Part shown: piece after piece, positions 16,286-23,104 of the stretch
How positions within the stretch are numbered: position 1 is the stretch's first letter
How the letters are laid out: each line of letters opens with the position of its first letter
Assembly (NCBI RefSeq): GCF_000520515.1
Contig: NZ_KI914714.1
Location: 44,554 to 77,283 of the forward strand
Direction of reading: 5' to 3'
DNA length: 32,730 nt
From: Arthrobacter sp. H20
GTDB taxonomy: Bacteria; Actinomycetota; Actinomycetes; Actinomycetales; Micrococcaceae
The notes under the pieces: model-generated
Databases searched by the model: none
Seen by the model: the letters and a program-made list of their open reading frames with translations, nothing else
What the model was told of the DNA's origin: nothing
Program-made: the position numbers and the translations under genes

Positions 16286-17125
16286 CTAGGCAGCGATCCG
16301 CTGCGGGTGCGTGTAGCAGTTCAATGAGGCGCCGCGGCTGAAGCCGACCAGAGTGATGCCGGTTTCCTCGGCCAGGTCGGCAGCCAATGACGAGGGCGCG
16401 CTGACGGCCGACAGGACGGGGATCCCTGCGAGCTGTGCCTTCTGCACCAGTTCAAAGGAGGCCCTGCCCGACACTTGCAGAATGGTCCCCTTCAGTGGCA
16501 GCATCCCTTCACGCAGTGCCCAGCCCACCACCTTGTCGACGGCGTTGTGCCGGCCCACGTCCTCACGAAGGCACAGTAGTTCGCCGTCGCGGGTGAACAG
16601 TCCCGCCGCGTGGACGCCACCGGTGCTGTCGAAGAGCTTCTGCGATTCGCGCAACCGGTCGGGCAGCCCGGCGAGTGCCGGGAGCGTGACCTGGGCGGCG
16701 TCGTCGTGGACGTCGAAGCGGGAGGACTTACGCACTGCGTCGATGGACGCGGTGCCGCAGATCCCACACGAACTGGACGTATAGACGTGCCGTTCCATAG
16801 TGGTGTCCGGCAGCGCCACATCGGGTCTGAGCTGGGATTCCACCACGTTGAACGTCTGCTGTCCGGCGTCGTCCACCCCGGCACAGTAACGGAGGCTGAT
16901 CAGCTGCCCCGGCTCCCAGATAATCCCCTCTGACACCAGGAACCCTGCCACCAGATCGAAGTCATCGCCGGGTGTGCGCATAGTCACAGAGAAGGACTTC
17001 GAGCCCAGCCGGATTTCCAGCGGTTCCTCACCGGCAAGGATATCTTCGCGTCGGCTGGTGCCATTTTCTGTTGCGCCGACCCGGAACCGGGTGATTTGGC
17101 GGCGCTGGGAAACGCGCTTCTTCAA
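16286..17125 (-). CDS. fdhD: Formate dehydrogenase accessory sulfurtransferase FdhD
   Basis: 279 aa from TTG 17125. FdhD moves sulfur from a cysteine desulfurase to the molybdenum cofactor before it enters formate dehydrogenase. Seen: EEPLEIRL near residue 33, TPGDDFDLVAGFLVSEGII, the catalytic CxxC in SSSCGICGTAS (Cys120 and Cys123), GGVHAAGLF, REDVGRHNAVDKVVGW and SGRASFELVQKA. The TTG start has a perfect AGGAGT 5 nt upstream and gives KKRVSQRRQITRF, the usual FdhD opening; the longer upstream reading frame lacks signals. It is the last gene of the Moco cluster, about 97 bp after moeA. No formate dehydrogenase is in the window. Confidence 0.95.
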   Translation of the reverse strand: MKKRVSQRRQITRFRVGATENGTSRREDILAGEEPLEIRLGSKSFSVTMRTPGDDFDLVAGFLVSEGIIWEPGQLISLRYCAGVDDAGQQTFNVVESQLRPDVALPDTTMERHVYTSSSCGICGTASIDAVRKSSRFDVHDDAAQVTLPALAGLPDRLRESQKLFDSTGGVHAAGLFTRDGELLCLREDVGRHNAVDKVVGWALREGMLPLKGTILQVSGRASFELVQKAQLAGIPVLSAVSAPSSLAADLAEETGITLVGFSRGASLNCYTHPQRIAA

Positions 17126-17222
17126 TGTGCACTCCTGAAATCGTCCTACGACGAGACTAGTGGAATTCTGACCCGGGGATGTGATGGCTGCGGCGACTCG
17201 CACGCCAGAGGGTACGAAGGAA

Positions 17223-18527
17223 CTAGCTGCTCCACGGCAGGCGGAAAGACTGCAGGCGGTCTCCAGCAACGCAGCCCTGAGCGGGGACCACCATCACGCC
17301 ACTTGCGGAGGCCAGGCCGCGCAACATGCCGGAGCGCTGGTGCGTTGCCGCCACCGCCCGCCCGGATTCCAGCCGGTACGGCACCAACCGACTCCGCCCA
17401 GACAGCTGACCAAAGTCTTCCCCAACAGTTGTTTCCTCGGTCTCGGGAAACGCGGCGCCGCGCAATCCGGCGAGCAGGGGACCAACGACTGTGAACATTG
17501 CCATCATCGCCGCCAACGGATTTCCGGGGAGCCCTACCAGGAAACGGCCGTCCTGAAGCCGGGCGAGCAACGTCGGGTGGCCGGGCCGCATGGCGACGCC
17601 GTCGATGATGAATTCCGCCTCGAGTGTCTCCAACGCCCGCCTGATGTGATCGGCTGAGGAGCTTCCGGTCCCACCGGTGGTGATCAATACGTCCCCTGAC
17701 GCGCGGGACAAGGACAGCTCGTCGAGCGCCTCAGCGCTGATAGCGGCGACGACGTCGTCGAGGTCGTCTTTCGCGCGGCCAAGAGTGTCGACGTGCCCAC
17801 CCATCATCTGGACGAGCCCGGGGAGTTGCGGTCCGAAGGTGTCACGGACCTGCCCAGGCTCGGGCAGCCCGGCTTCAATGACCTCGTCGCCGGTCAGCAG
17901 CAGGGAGATGCGAGGCGCACGCAGCACCGGAAGCGTGTCGTAACCACAGACTGCGGCAAGGGCGATCTGCGCCGGGTTCAGCGTCACGTTCGCGGGGATG
18001 GTTTCGCTGCCCTCAGACGCTTCTTCTCCAGCAGGCCTGATGTGTTCCTGTGCGCCGGGCTCATCGGGACGGGCGCGATCGTTGCGGTCGAGCTGGACGC
18101 CGCGCACGGCGCCGTGTTCCATCCGCAGGATTCCTGTGGTTCCCTCAGGCACTACCCCACCGGTCAGGATGAACGTGGCCTCGCCGAGGGCGAGTGGCCC
18201 GGCGCCGGAATCACGATGCGGTGCGCTGCGCTGCCACTGATGTTCCCGCCTGGGTGCGTGACTGACCAGTTGCCACGGCGGCTGCCCGTTGACGGCCCAG
18301 CCGTCCATGGCTGACGATGCGTAGTGCGGGATGGCCTGCAGCGCCCTGACCGGCTCGGCAAGCGTCTCTCCAAGGGCCTCCGAGAGCGGAACAATCTGGT
18401 GTACCAGAGGGGTGCCGGCGTCGTAGGCTGCCCGCCGCGCCTGCTCCCAGCCGAGATTTCGCCCGGCAGGAGAACCGTTCAGGGGAGTTTCATCGGCTGT
18501 CATATCGGTCGAACTCGCCTCGTTCAC
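17223..18527 (-). CDS. moeA: Molybdopterin molybdenumtransferase MoeA
   Basis: 434 aa. MoeA inserts molybdate into adenylated molybdopterin. Motifs: PHYASSAMDGWAV near residues 67-79, TGGVVPEGTTGILRMEHG, the MoCF-binding-domain LLLTGDEVIEAG, TTGGTGSSSADH (relatives usually have SGGVSVGxxD, so this loop is variant) and GLPGNPLAAMMAMF near 340. The C-terminal domain IV is present (SGRSRLVPYRLESGR, ASASGVMVVP). A region near residues 145-170 is rich in charged residues and may be an insertion. The GTG at 18527 overlaps the stop of the DUF6457 gene in a GTGA tetranucleotide, so translation is likely coupled; an ATG at 18503 is the alternative start. Confidence 0.94.
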   Translation of the reverse strand: MNEASSTDMTADETPLNGSPAGRNLGWEQARRAAYDAGTPLVHQIVPLSEALGETLAEPVRALQAIPHYASSAMDGWAVNGQPPWQLVSHAPRREHQWQRSAPHRDSGAGPLALGEATFILTGGVVPEGTTGILRMEHGAVRGVQLDRNDRARPDEPGAQEHIRPAGEEASEGSETIPANVTLNPAQIALAAVCGYDTLPVLRAPRISLLLTGDEVIEAGLPEPGQVRDTFGPQLPGLVQMMGGHVDTLGRAKDDLDDVVAAISAEALDELSLSRASGDVLITTGGTGSSSADHIRRALETLEAEFIIDGVAMRPGHPTLLARLQDGRFLVGLPGNPLAAMMAMFTVVGPLLAGLRGAAFPETEETTVGEDFGQLSGRSRLVPYRLESGRAVAATHQRSGMLRGLASASGVMVVPAQGCVAGDRLQSFRLPWSS

Positions 18528-18820
18528 GAGGCGTCCGTCGACGAGGGACCGGCGGCGTCCTCAGTTGGGCATTGGCGACGGGCAGCCTCGATCGCTGACT
18601 CCATCGCCACCGTTTCGGTGGCCTGCTGGCTGGCGACGGCAAGACCCGCCGCGTACCCAGCAATAAAGGTGGTCAGCGGCGCTGCTGGGCGAACAACTGA
18701 GTGGGCTGCGTCCCCGGCGAGGGACAGGATGTCATCGATATCGATTGTTGTGCCCTGGAGTTCGAAGGCCTCAAGGAGTTGGGCGCTCCATTCCTGAAGG
18801 ATCTGGTCCTGCTTTGTCAT
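18524..18820 (-). CDS. DUF6457 protein in the molybdenum-cofactor cluster
   Basis: 98 aa. Mostly helical, acidic, with an N-terminal W-x-x-x-L-x-x-A-F motif (EWSAQLLEAFEL), then DIDDILSLAGDAAHSVVRPAAPLTTFIAGYAAGLA near residues 27-60. This matches DUF6457 proteins as I remember them, found beside or fused to MobA-like proteins in actinobacteria. The central segment is Ala/Gly-rich and hydrophobic but does not look like a membrane anchor. ATG 18820 has AGGAG 6 nt upstream. It begins 15 bp after mobA and ends inside the moeA start. The role is unknown; a partner or stabiliser of MobA or MoeA is an inference from context. Confidence 0.8.
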   Translation of the reverse strand: MTKQDQILQEWSAQLLEAFELQGTTIDIDDILSLAGDAAHSVVRPAAPLTTFIAGYAAGLAVASQQATETVAMESAIEAARRQCPTEDAAGPSSTDAS

Positions 18821-18835
18821 TGCTGCTCCTAAAAT

Positions 18836-19474
18836 TTAGGTCGGTGCTGCGCCTGAGACACCGAGGTTCTGGGCGTCAGCCCACGTGTCAACGTCAGCTG
18901 TACTCCCCTGCGGCACGTCGATTGCTCTCCACTGCACCCTAGCAAGGAGAGCCTTCATCGATAGATTCTGTACCCCGCCGGAGCTCTCTACCACTTCAAT
19001 CGCCGTGCGGAGGGCAGCCAGACTGTACACGGCCGCCAACGGCTGGTCCCGCTCCCCGTCGTGGGCCAGCACTGAATAGCCGGGGTCCTCCGCTACGGCT
19101 GCGAGAAGCTCAGGTATCGCGGCAGCGATGCGGGGCATATCGCAGGCGAGAACCAGCAGCCACTGCGTGGCGTCCTGCGCCAGATGGTCGACGGCGGCGG
19201 CAAGTGCAGCGGCTGGCCCACCAAAGCGAGGGGATTCGCTGACAAATTCCCGGCCACCCACCCCAGACCCAGCTCCTGCAGAGTCACCCTGGTCTTCATC
19301 GCTGGCCGGTCCGACCACCACAACTCTCTTCGCTGCGCCAGCCGCCTGACATGCGAGATCGAGCAGGGTGTGGCCGTCCAGCCGCAGCCCCGCTTTGGGG
19401 GTGCCACCGAGCCGTGATGATCGACCACCTGAGAGCACCACTGCGTTGAAGTCGACCGATTCCCACCTGCTCAA
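18836..19474 (-). CDS. mobA: MobA-like molybdopterin guanylyl/cytidylyltransferase
   Basis: About 212 aa. An NTP-transferase domain that attaches a nucleotide to the molybdenum cofactor. Seen: the NAVVLSGGRSSRLGGTPKA nucleotide loop (family LAGGxSxRxGxxK), PRFGGPAAALAAAV, the metal-binding LACDMPRI and a closing DVDTWADAQNLG. The start is ambiguous: TTG 19474 overlaps the HNH stop (TTGA) and has GGAGAG 6 nt upstream; GTG 19507 is also in frame and would overlap the HNH gene by 37 nt. Whether it makes MGD or MCD cannot be told. The loop near residues 60-80 (SAGAGSGVGG) is longer than usual. Confidence 0.88.
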   Translation of the reverse strand: MSRWESVDFNAVVLSGGRSSRLGGTPKAGLRLDGHTLLDLACQAAGAAKRVVVVGPASDEDQGDSAGAGSGVGGREFVSESPRFGGPAAALAAAVDHLAQDATQWLLVLACDMPRIAAAIPELLAAVAEDPGYSVLAHDGERDQPLAAVYSLAALRTAIEVVESSGGVQNLSMKALLARVQWRAIDVPQGSTADVDTWADAQNLGVSGAAPT

Positions 19475-19971
19475 GCGGCGCTCTCCGACCGGATGAAAGC
19501 GCTCCACTGCGGCGCAGGCTTCTCAATTTCCCGAAAATGGTGCATTCCGCCGCGTGGCGGCTGGGGGGTGGACCGCAGCCGCCAGCCCAGTGCGGCGAGC
19601 GTCTTGTCACCCTTGTCATGGTTGCAGGTGAGGCAGCAGGCAACGAGATTTTCCCAACTGGAGTCTCCCCCGCGGGACCGGGGATACACGTGATCGATGG
19701 TGGAGGCGCTCTTTCCACAGTAGGCACAGCGATGGTTATCCCGCCGCAGCACACCCCGACGGGTGACGACCACGCTGTGGCGGTAGGGAAGCTTCACATA
19801 CCGGTTCAACAGGATGACCGATGGGCGAGAGAGGATTTCATTGGGTCCAATCACCGGATCCTCCCCTTCAGCGACGACGCTTGCCTTTCCCGCCAGCACA
19901 AGGACCAGCGCCCGGCGGAAGGTCACTACCGCCAGCGGCTCATATCCAGCATTCAGAACGAGAGTGCGCAT
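19471..19971 (-). CDS. HNH endonuclease domain protein
   Basis: 166 aa from ATG 19971 (AAGGGG 7 nt upstream), which gives the usual opening MRTLVLNAGYEPLAVVTFRR. A second ATG lies two codons earlier. The C-terminal HNH fold has zinc ligands CAYCG and CLTCNH with IDHVYPRSRGGDSSWENLV between them; the H and N catalytic positions are intact. The family is conserved in actinobacteria as a lone chromosomal gene; biological substrate unknown. It is not flanked by intron or intein sequence. The stop overlaps the mobA start, so it may be the first gene of the Moco transcript. Confidence 0.9.
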   Translation of the reverse strand: MRTLVLNAGYEPLAVVTFRRALVLVLAGKASVVAEGEDPVIGPNEILSRPSVILLNRYVKLPYRHSVVVTRRGVLRRDNHRCAYCGKSASTIDHVYPRSRGGDSSWENLVACCLTCNHDKGDKTLAALGWRLRSTPQPPRGGMHHFREIEKPAPQWSAFIRSESAA

Positions 19972-20127
19972 GCACATTCCCCTTCGCCGACTCCAGGCCT
20001 GCATCCTCGTGGTGACTGAATACAGGACTACAACTGACTTACTAAAAGCAAGGGTAGTTCGATCGATGCTTCGTTAGCTAATCCAGCGCTGGAGCGCCAA
20101 CGCGTGTCGCGGGAGGATGGACCAGAC

Positions 20128-20169
20128 GCACACAGGCCCGGAGGATCAAGATCCTCCGGGCCTGTGTGC
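20128..20169. terminator. 20-bp perfect hairpin downstream of the NlpC/P60 pair
   Basis: Arms 20128-20147 (beginning GCACACAGGCCCGGAGG) and 20150-20169 are exact reverse complements around AA. It lies 16 bp after the stop of the second NlpC/P60 gene and about 157 bp before the HNH start. There is no U-run on the minus strand; a T-rich stretch follows on the plus strand. Likely a strong U-less terminator or 3'-end structure. The rest of the 19972-20184 gap shows no gene. Confidence 0.7.
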
Positions 20170-20184
20170 TGAAACGTTTGAGTT

Positions 20185-21090
20185 TTAGCCGCCGACGCGA
20201 ATGAAGACCGGCCCCGACCCGAGATCCGCTGGGGCTACGACCGTCTGGTTGCCGTTGAATCCGCCATGCACTGCCTTGCCCCCACCAATGTAGACGGCAA
20301 TGTGGGCTACGCCGGCGCCGCCGTCGGCGTAGTAGATCAGGTCGCCTGGGATAGCTTCGCCGGCGCCGACTGTGCGTCCAAGCGACAGGTATCCGGCGGG
20401 CCAACCGTGGAAGTTGATCCCGGCTGCGGCGAGAGAGTTGCTGACCAATCGGGTGCAGTCCTGGGTCACCCCGAGTTGACCCTGAGCTGCTGCAGCAATC
20501 GTGGCCGCCACGCCTGAGGATACTTCCGGCGCTTCCTGCGCAACTGGTGCCTCGGCTGCCGGGGCCGCAGTGACAGCCTGCACGTCAACGACCTGCTCAG
20601 CAACTACTGCCGGGGCCACGGTGACCTCTTCAGTCACTGCTGGTTCGGCGACAGGAACTTCAGTCACTGCTGGTTCGGCGACAGGAACCTCGACTGGAGC
20701 TTCGACGATCTCGACCACAGTCTCTGCCTGCACCGTGACCGCTGGCGCCTCGACAACTGCTGGCACCTCGACAACTGCTGGTGCGGCTACAGCCTTGACC
20801 GGGGTGCGGTTGAAGGCTACCTCGGCATCAGCGGACGCCTCGACAGTTGCTGGAGTGGCCTGAATCTCAAGCGTCGAGGTGAGGATGGTGCGTTCAGCAG
20901 ATTCCAGGGAGAGATCAGCAGCGTTGGCCGATACCCCGCCGGTGAGCACCAGACCCGAGGCCGCAGCAATGACTGCCGCCTGGCGACCAACGCCGCCGGC
21001 GTTCTCGGTCACTGCCTTGGCCAAGGCCGAGAAGTTGGTGGTGTGGCGCTTGTCAGCGCGGTGACGTGCGATAGCTACAGGTGTTGTCAT
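20185..21090 (-). CDS. Secreted NlpC/P60 cell-wall peptidase, paralogue 1
   Basis: 301 aa from ATG 21090 (GGAG 9 nt upstream). Residues 1-35 are a long basic n-region; residues 36-52 are hydrophobic (GRQAAVIAAASGLVLTGG) and SANA-A near 55-59 is a likely signal-peptidase site. A low-complexity Val/Pro/Ala/Glu region follows (about 85-190) with tandem repeats, probably spanning the wall. The NlpC/P60 domain (about 195-301) has Cys212 in TQDCTRLV, His263 in VAHIAVYIG and His275 in AVHGG as the catalytic set; it cuts peptide stems of peptidoglycan. The usual WGG-x-FDCSG opening is replaced by LGVTQDCT. It starts 29 bp after paralogue 2, so it shares that transcript and its riboswitch. Confidence 0.9.
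   Translation of the reverse strand: MTTPVAIARHRADKRHTTNFSALAKAVTENAGGVGRQAAVIAAASGLVLTGGVSANAADLSLESAERTILTSTLEIQATPATVEASADAEVAFNRTPVKAVAAPAVVEVPAVVEAPAVTVQAETVVEIVEAPVEVPVAEPAVTEVPVAEPAVTEEVTVAPAVVAEQVVDVQAVTAAPAAEAPVAQEAPEVSSGVAATIAAAAQGQLGVTQDCTRLVSNSLAAAGINFHGWPAGYLSLGRTVGAGEAIPGDLIYYADGGAGVAHIAVYIGGGKAVHGGFNGNQTVVAPADLGSGPVFIRVGG
20631..20690. repeat. 30-bp direct tandem repeat inside the NlpC/P60 gene
   Basis: Two adjacent 30-bp copies (20631-20660 and 20661-20690) differing by a single base. They encode VPVAEPAVTE twice in the Pro/Val linker. Such repeats expand and contract by slippage without breaking the frame. Confidence 0.9.
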
Positions 21091-21119
21091 TCTTGCGTTC
21101 TCCAAAGTTTGGGGTGGGT

Positions 21120-21989
21120 TCAGCTAACGCGAACGAAGCTGGCGCCGGGAAGGTCTGAGAGGGAGTGCAGGTCAGTGTTCATGCCGTTGAGGCCACCGCT
21201 GATGACCTGGCCGTTGCCGACGTAGATCGCGACGTGGCCGCCGGTGATCACGAGATCGCCCGCCGCGGGAGATCCAACAACAGCGCCAAAGGCGAAGAAG
21301 TCTCCCGGGGCGATATCGCCGACCGAGATGCCTACTGAGCGCAGCGCCTTCTCCACCATGGCTGTGCAATCCTGTGCCACGCCAATCTGGGAGTAAGCAG
21401 ATCCCACGAGGCCGGCGGCGATGTGGCCGGACGGCGCCGCGGGTGCTGGCTTCTGCGCGGCGGGCGCTGTGGCTGCGACGGGCACTGGGGCTGCGGCGGG
21501 CACTGGGGCTGCGACGGGCGCTGGGACTGCAGCGGGCGCTGGCGCCGGAGCGACAGGGGCCTCGGCGGGAGCCGGGGCGACCTCGACTGCCTCCTGCACT
21601 GCGGGCTCAACGACTGGCTCAGCGGCCGGAGCCACTGGGCCGACGACGTCGGCCTGCACCGCTACCACTGGGGCAACCTTTACCTCGGCTGGCGTAGCCG
21701 AGACGGCCGCGCGGTCGAAGGTGATTTCGGCGGTGGCGGGCGCGCTGACGGCATCAGCGGTGACAGCAATTGAGTTCAGGGGGGTGGAGAGCTGTACAAC
21801 GCGCTCTGACTCACCAATCCCGTGTGCTGGCAGTCCAGCGGTCAGGACGAGTCCTGAAGCGGCGACAATGACCGCGGCCTGGCGGCCCACTGATCCAGCG
21901 TTTGAGGAGACGGCGGCTGAGATGGCCTTCAGCGGACTGGTCTGAGTGCGGACTGCCCTGTGGCGGCCCAGCGAAGAGCTAGTTGACAC
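21120..21989 (-). CDS. Secreted NlpC/P60 cell-wall peptidase, paralogue 2
   Basis: 289 aa from GTG 21989 (GAGAGG 9 nt upstream). The same frame stays open through the riboswitch up to 22136, but that stretch is aptamer RNA. Layout mirrors paralogue 1: basic n-region to residue 30, hydrophobic SVGRQAAVIVAASGLVLTAG near 33-52, putative cleavage after PAHG, a long Ala/Pro/Val linker (about 115-185) and an NlpC/P60 domain with Cys208 in AQDCTAMV and His252 in GGHVAIYVG. The third catalytic His of paralogue 1 is Ser264 here (VISGG), so activity may be reduced or rely on another residue. It is the first gene after the second riboswitch. Confidence 0.9.
   Translation of the reverse strand: MSTSSSLGRHRAVRTQTSPLKAISAAVSSNAGSVGRQAAVIVAASGLVLTAGLPAHGIGESERVVQLSTPLNSIAVTADAVSAPATAEITFDRAAVSATPAEVKVAPVVAVQADVVGPVAPAAEPVVEPAVQEAVEVAPAPAEAPVAPAPAPAAVPAPVAAPVPAAAPVPVAATAPAAQKPAPAAPSGHIAAGLVGSAYSQIGVAQDCTAMVEKALRSVGISVGDIAPGDFFAFGAVVGSPAAGDLVITGGHVAIYVGNGQVISGGLNGMNTDLHSLSDLPGASFVRVS
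21472..21543. repeat. Four imperfect 18-bp repeats in NlpC/P60 paralogue 2
   Basis: Four consecutive 18-bp units, consensus GCTGCGACGGGCACTGGG on the plus strand, encode the Ala/Pro/Val linker (PVAAPVPAAAPVPVAA) between signal peptide and catalytic domain. Confidence 0.8.
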
Positions 21990-22010
21990 GTTGGATTGCC
22001 TCTCCCAATT

Positions 22011-22152
22011 GCCTGCGAGGTGAGCTGTCGGATTCGGATGGGAGTCACCCGGCCGTGTAGTTCCTCCTGGAAGGACACGACTTAACCCCAAGGATTTCTT
22101 GCGAAATCCACTAATTGGTTCCCCCGCCTCTGCCATGCGAAATGTGCGAACG
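22011..22152 (-). promoter_or_regulatory. c-di-AMP riboswitch (ydaO/yuaA type) before the NlpC/P60 pair
   Basis: Read on the minus strand, the leader has the conserved elements of the ydaO-yuaA aptamer in order: GGCAGAGGCGGGGGAACCAA, a hairpin, TTGGGGTTAAGTC, a second arm ending CCGGGTGACTCCC, and the diagnostic 3' block CGAATCCGACAGCTCACC followed by TCGCAGGC. AACCAA and TTGGGGTT can pair. This class senses cyclic di-AMP and in actinobacteria is known before cell-wall hydrolase and Rpf genes. The aptamer ends 21 nt before the GTG, with the ribosome-binding site in that gap, so a classic terminator switch downstream does not fit. Boundaries are approximate. Confidence 0.85.
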
Positions 22153-22191
22153 GACCTCGGGCAGTGGCAGAGCTAGGCGATCTACTCGAGG

Positions 22192-22217
22192 GTGCCAAAC
22201 CTATTAGAATTTGGCAC
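22192..22217 (-). terminator. Hairpin between the M23 gene and the NlpC/P60 riboswitch
   Basis: GTGCCAAA-(10 nt)-TTTGGCAC, perfect 8-bp arms, 66-91 nt after the M23 stop. No U-run. Possible M23 terminator. Its loop holds TCTAAT on the minus strand, which with TTGTAC 19 bp upstream (22233-22228) could be the NlpC/P60 promoter, so the two roles may overlap. Confidence 0.4.
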
Positions 22218-22248
22218 GAGGATGACGGTACAACAGATTGACCACAAT

Positions 22249-22264
22249 GTCACATTCCGGTCAC
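22249..22264 (-). promoter_or_regulatory. GTGAC direct repeat, 11-bp period
   Basis: Minus strand GTGAC-N6-GTGAC upstream of the NlpC/P60 riboswitch. Direct repeats one helical turn apart are the usual sites of OmpR-family regulators; MtrA of actinobacteria controls cell-wall hydrolases and recognises related GT(N)AC repeats. Binding is inferred. Confidence 0.35.
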
Positions 22265-22282
22265 GGAACGGTGTGTCCTTGG

Positions 22283-23086
22283 TTACAGCCAGCCCATGGG
22301 ATCGACTGCCTGGCCGTCAACCATCACTTCAAAGTGCAGGTGACAGCCGGTTGAGGCTCCGGTGCTCCCGCTCTGCGCCACAAGGTCTCCGCGGTCCACT
22401 GACTGCCCCTCCTGTGCGCTGCCCGACGAGAGATGGTTGTAGGTGGTTTCCAGTCCGTTGCCGTGATCGATGACCACGCGGTTTCCTCCCCCATACGGGT
22501 GCCAGCCGGCAAAGGTGACAGTTCCGGACGCGGCGGCGAAGACTTCGGTACCGCAGGAGCTACTGAAGTCCTGACCGGAATGGAGCTCTCCACCCATACC
22601 GGTAATGGGGCTCACCCGGTAGCCGAACGGGGAGGTGATGACCAGCTCCTTCATCGGGGCTGACAGCGACCCCCTGGCGGCGGCGGGAACTGCGGCTGAG
22701 CCTGCTGCGGCCATGATCTCGGTGAGCTTGGCGTCAGCGTCGAAGGTGCTTTGCAATGCGGTGCGGCTGAAGTCGACCAGCGCAGCCTCGGGCACGCTAA
22801 TTTCCTGCGGAACGACAACTGCCTCAACGGTAGCTGTCGCCTCACCGGCGGCGGTGGCCGGGCCGTCAGTGGGTGCTGATGCCGCGGTGGTGGGTAGGGC
22901 AACTGTGAGAGCCAGGCCTGAGGCGGCTGCGGCGATGGCAACCTTCTGGCTTATCCCGGTCAGCGAGACGCGGCTCCCGGTCCGGGTGGGTCGGCGCCCT
23001 CGTTCTCGTCGCTGGGCATCCCGGGGACGGGCTGCAAGTACTGGGGCGCCGGCGCGGCGGCGTCCCGAAGCGTTGTGCTTCGACAA
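22283..23086 (-). CDS. Secreted M23-family metallopeptidase (LytM-type)
   Basis: 267 aa from TTG 23086 (GAGAGG 6 nt upstream); upstream in-frame codons belong to the riboswitch. A long Arg-rich n-region (residues 1-40) is followed by a hydrophobic segment near 47-65 (KVAIAAAASGLALTVA) and a likely cleavage near TAAS-A, so it is secreted or membrane-anchored. The C-terminal M23 domain starts near ITSPFGYRVSP; zinc and catalytic residues are His169 and Asp173 (HSGQD), His218 (NHLS) and His249/His251 (HLHFE). It should cleave peptidoglycan cross-bridges. All ligands are intact, so it is probably an enzyme and not only a scaffold. It has its own riboswitch. Confidence 0.93.
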   Translation of the reverse strand: MSKHNASGRRRAGAPVLAARPRDAQRRERGRRPTRTGSRVSLTGISQKVAIAAAASGLALTVALPTTAASAPTDGPATAAGEATATVEAVVVPQEISVPEAALVDFSRTALQSTFDADAKLTEIMAAAGSAAVPAAARGSLSAPMKELVITSPFGYRVSPITGMGGELHSGQDFSSSCGTEVFAAASGTVTFAGWHPYGGGNRVVIDHGNGLETTYNHLSSGSAQEGQSVDRGDLVAQSGSTGASTGCHLHFEVMVDGQAVDPMGWL

Positions 23087-23104
23087 TGAGTCCCTCTCGT
23101 ATAT

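Noticed and set aside
19471-19971. HNH gene as a homing endonuclease or group I/II intron remnant
   Set aside because: It has the compact stand-alone actinobacterial HNH architecture with its own start and ribosome-binding site, and no split host gene or intron structure flanks it.
20590-20790. Short repeats in the NlpC/P60 gene as a CRISPR array
   Set aside because: Repeats are directly adjacent without spacers and encode Pro/Val/Ala linkers in frame.
21990-22136. N-terminal extension of NlpC/P60 paralogue 2 upstream of GTG 21989
   Set aside because: These codons lie in the c-di-AMP aptamer, and a good ribosome-binding site precedes the GTG.
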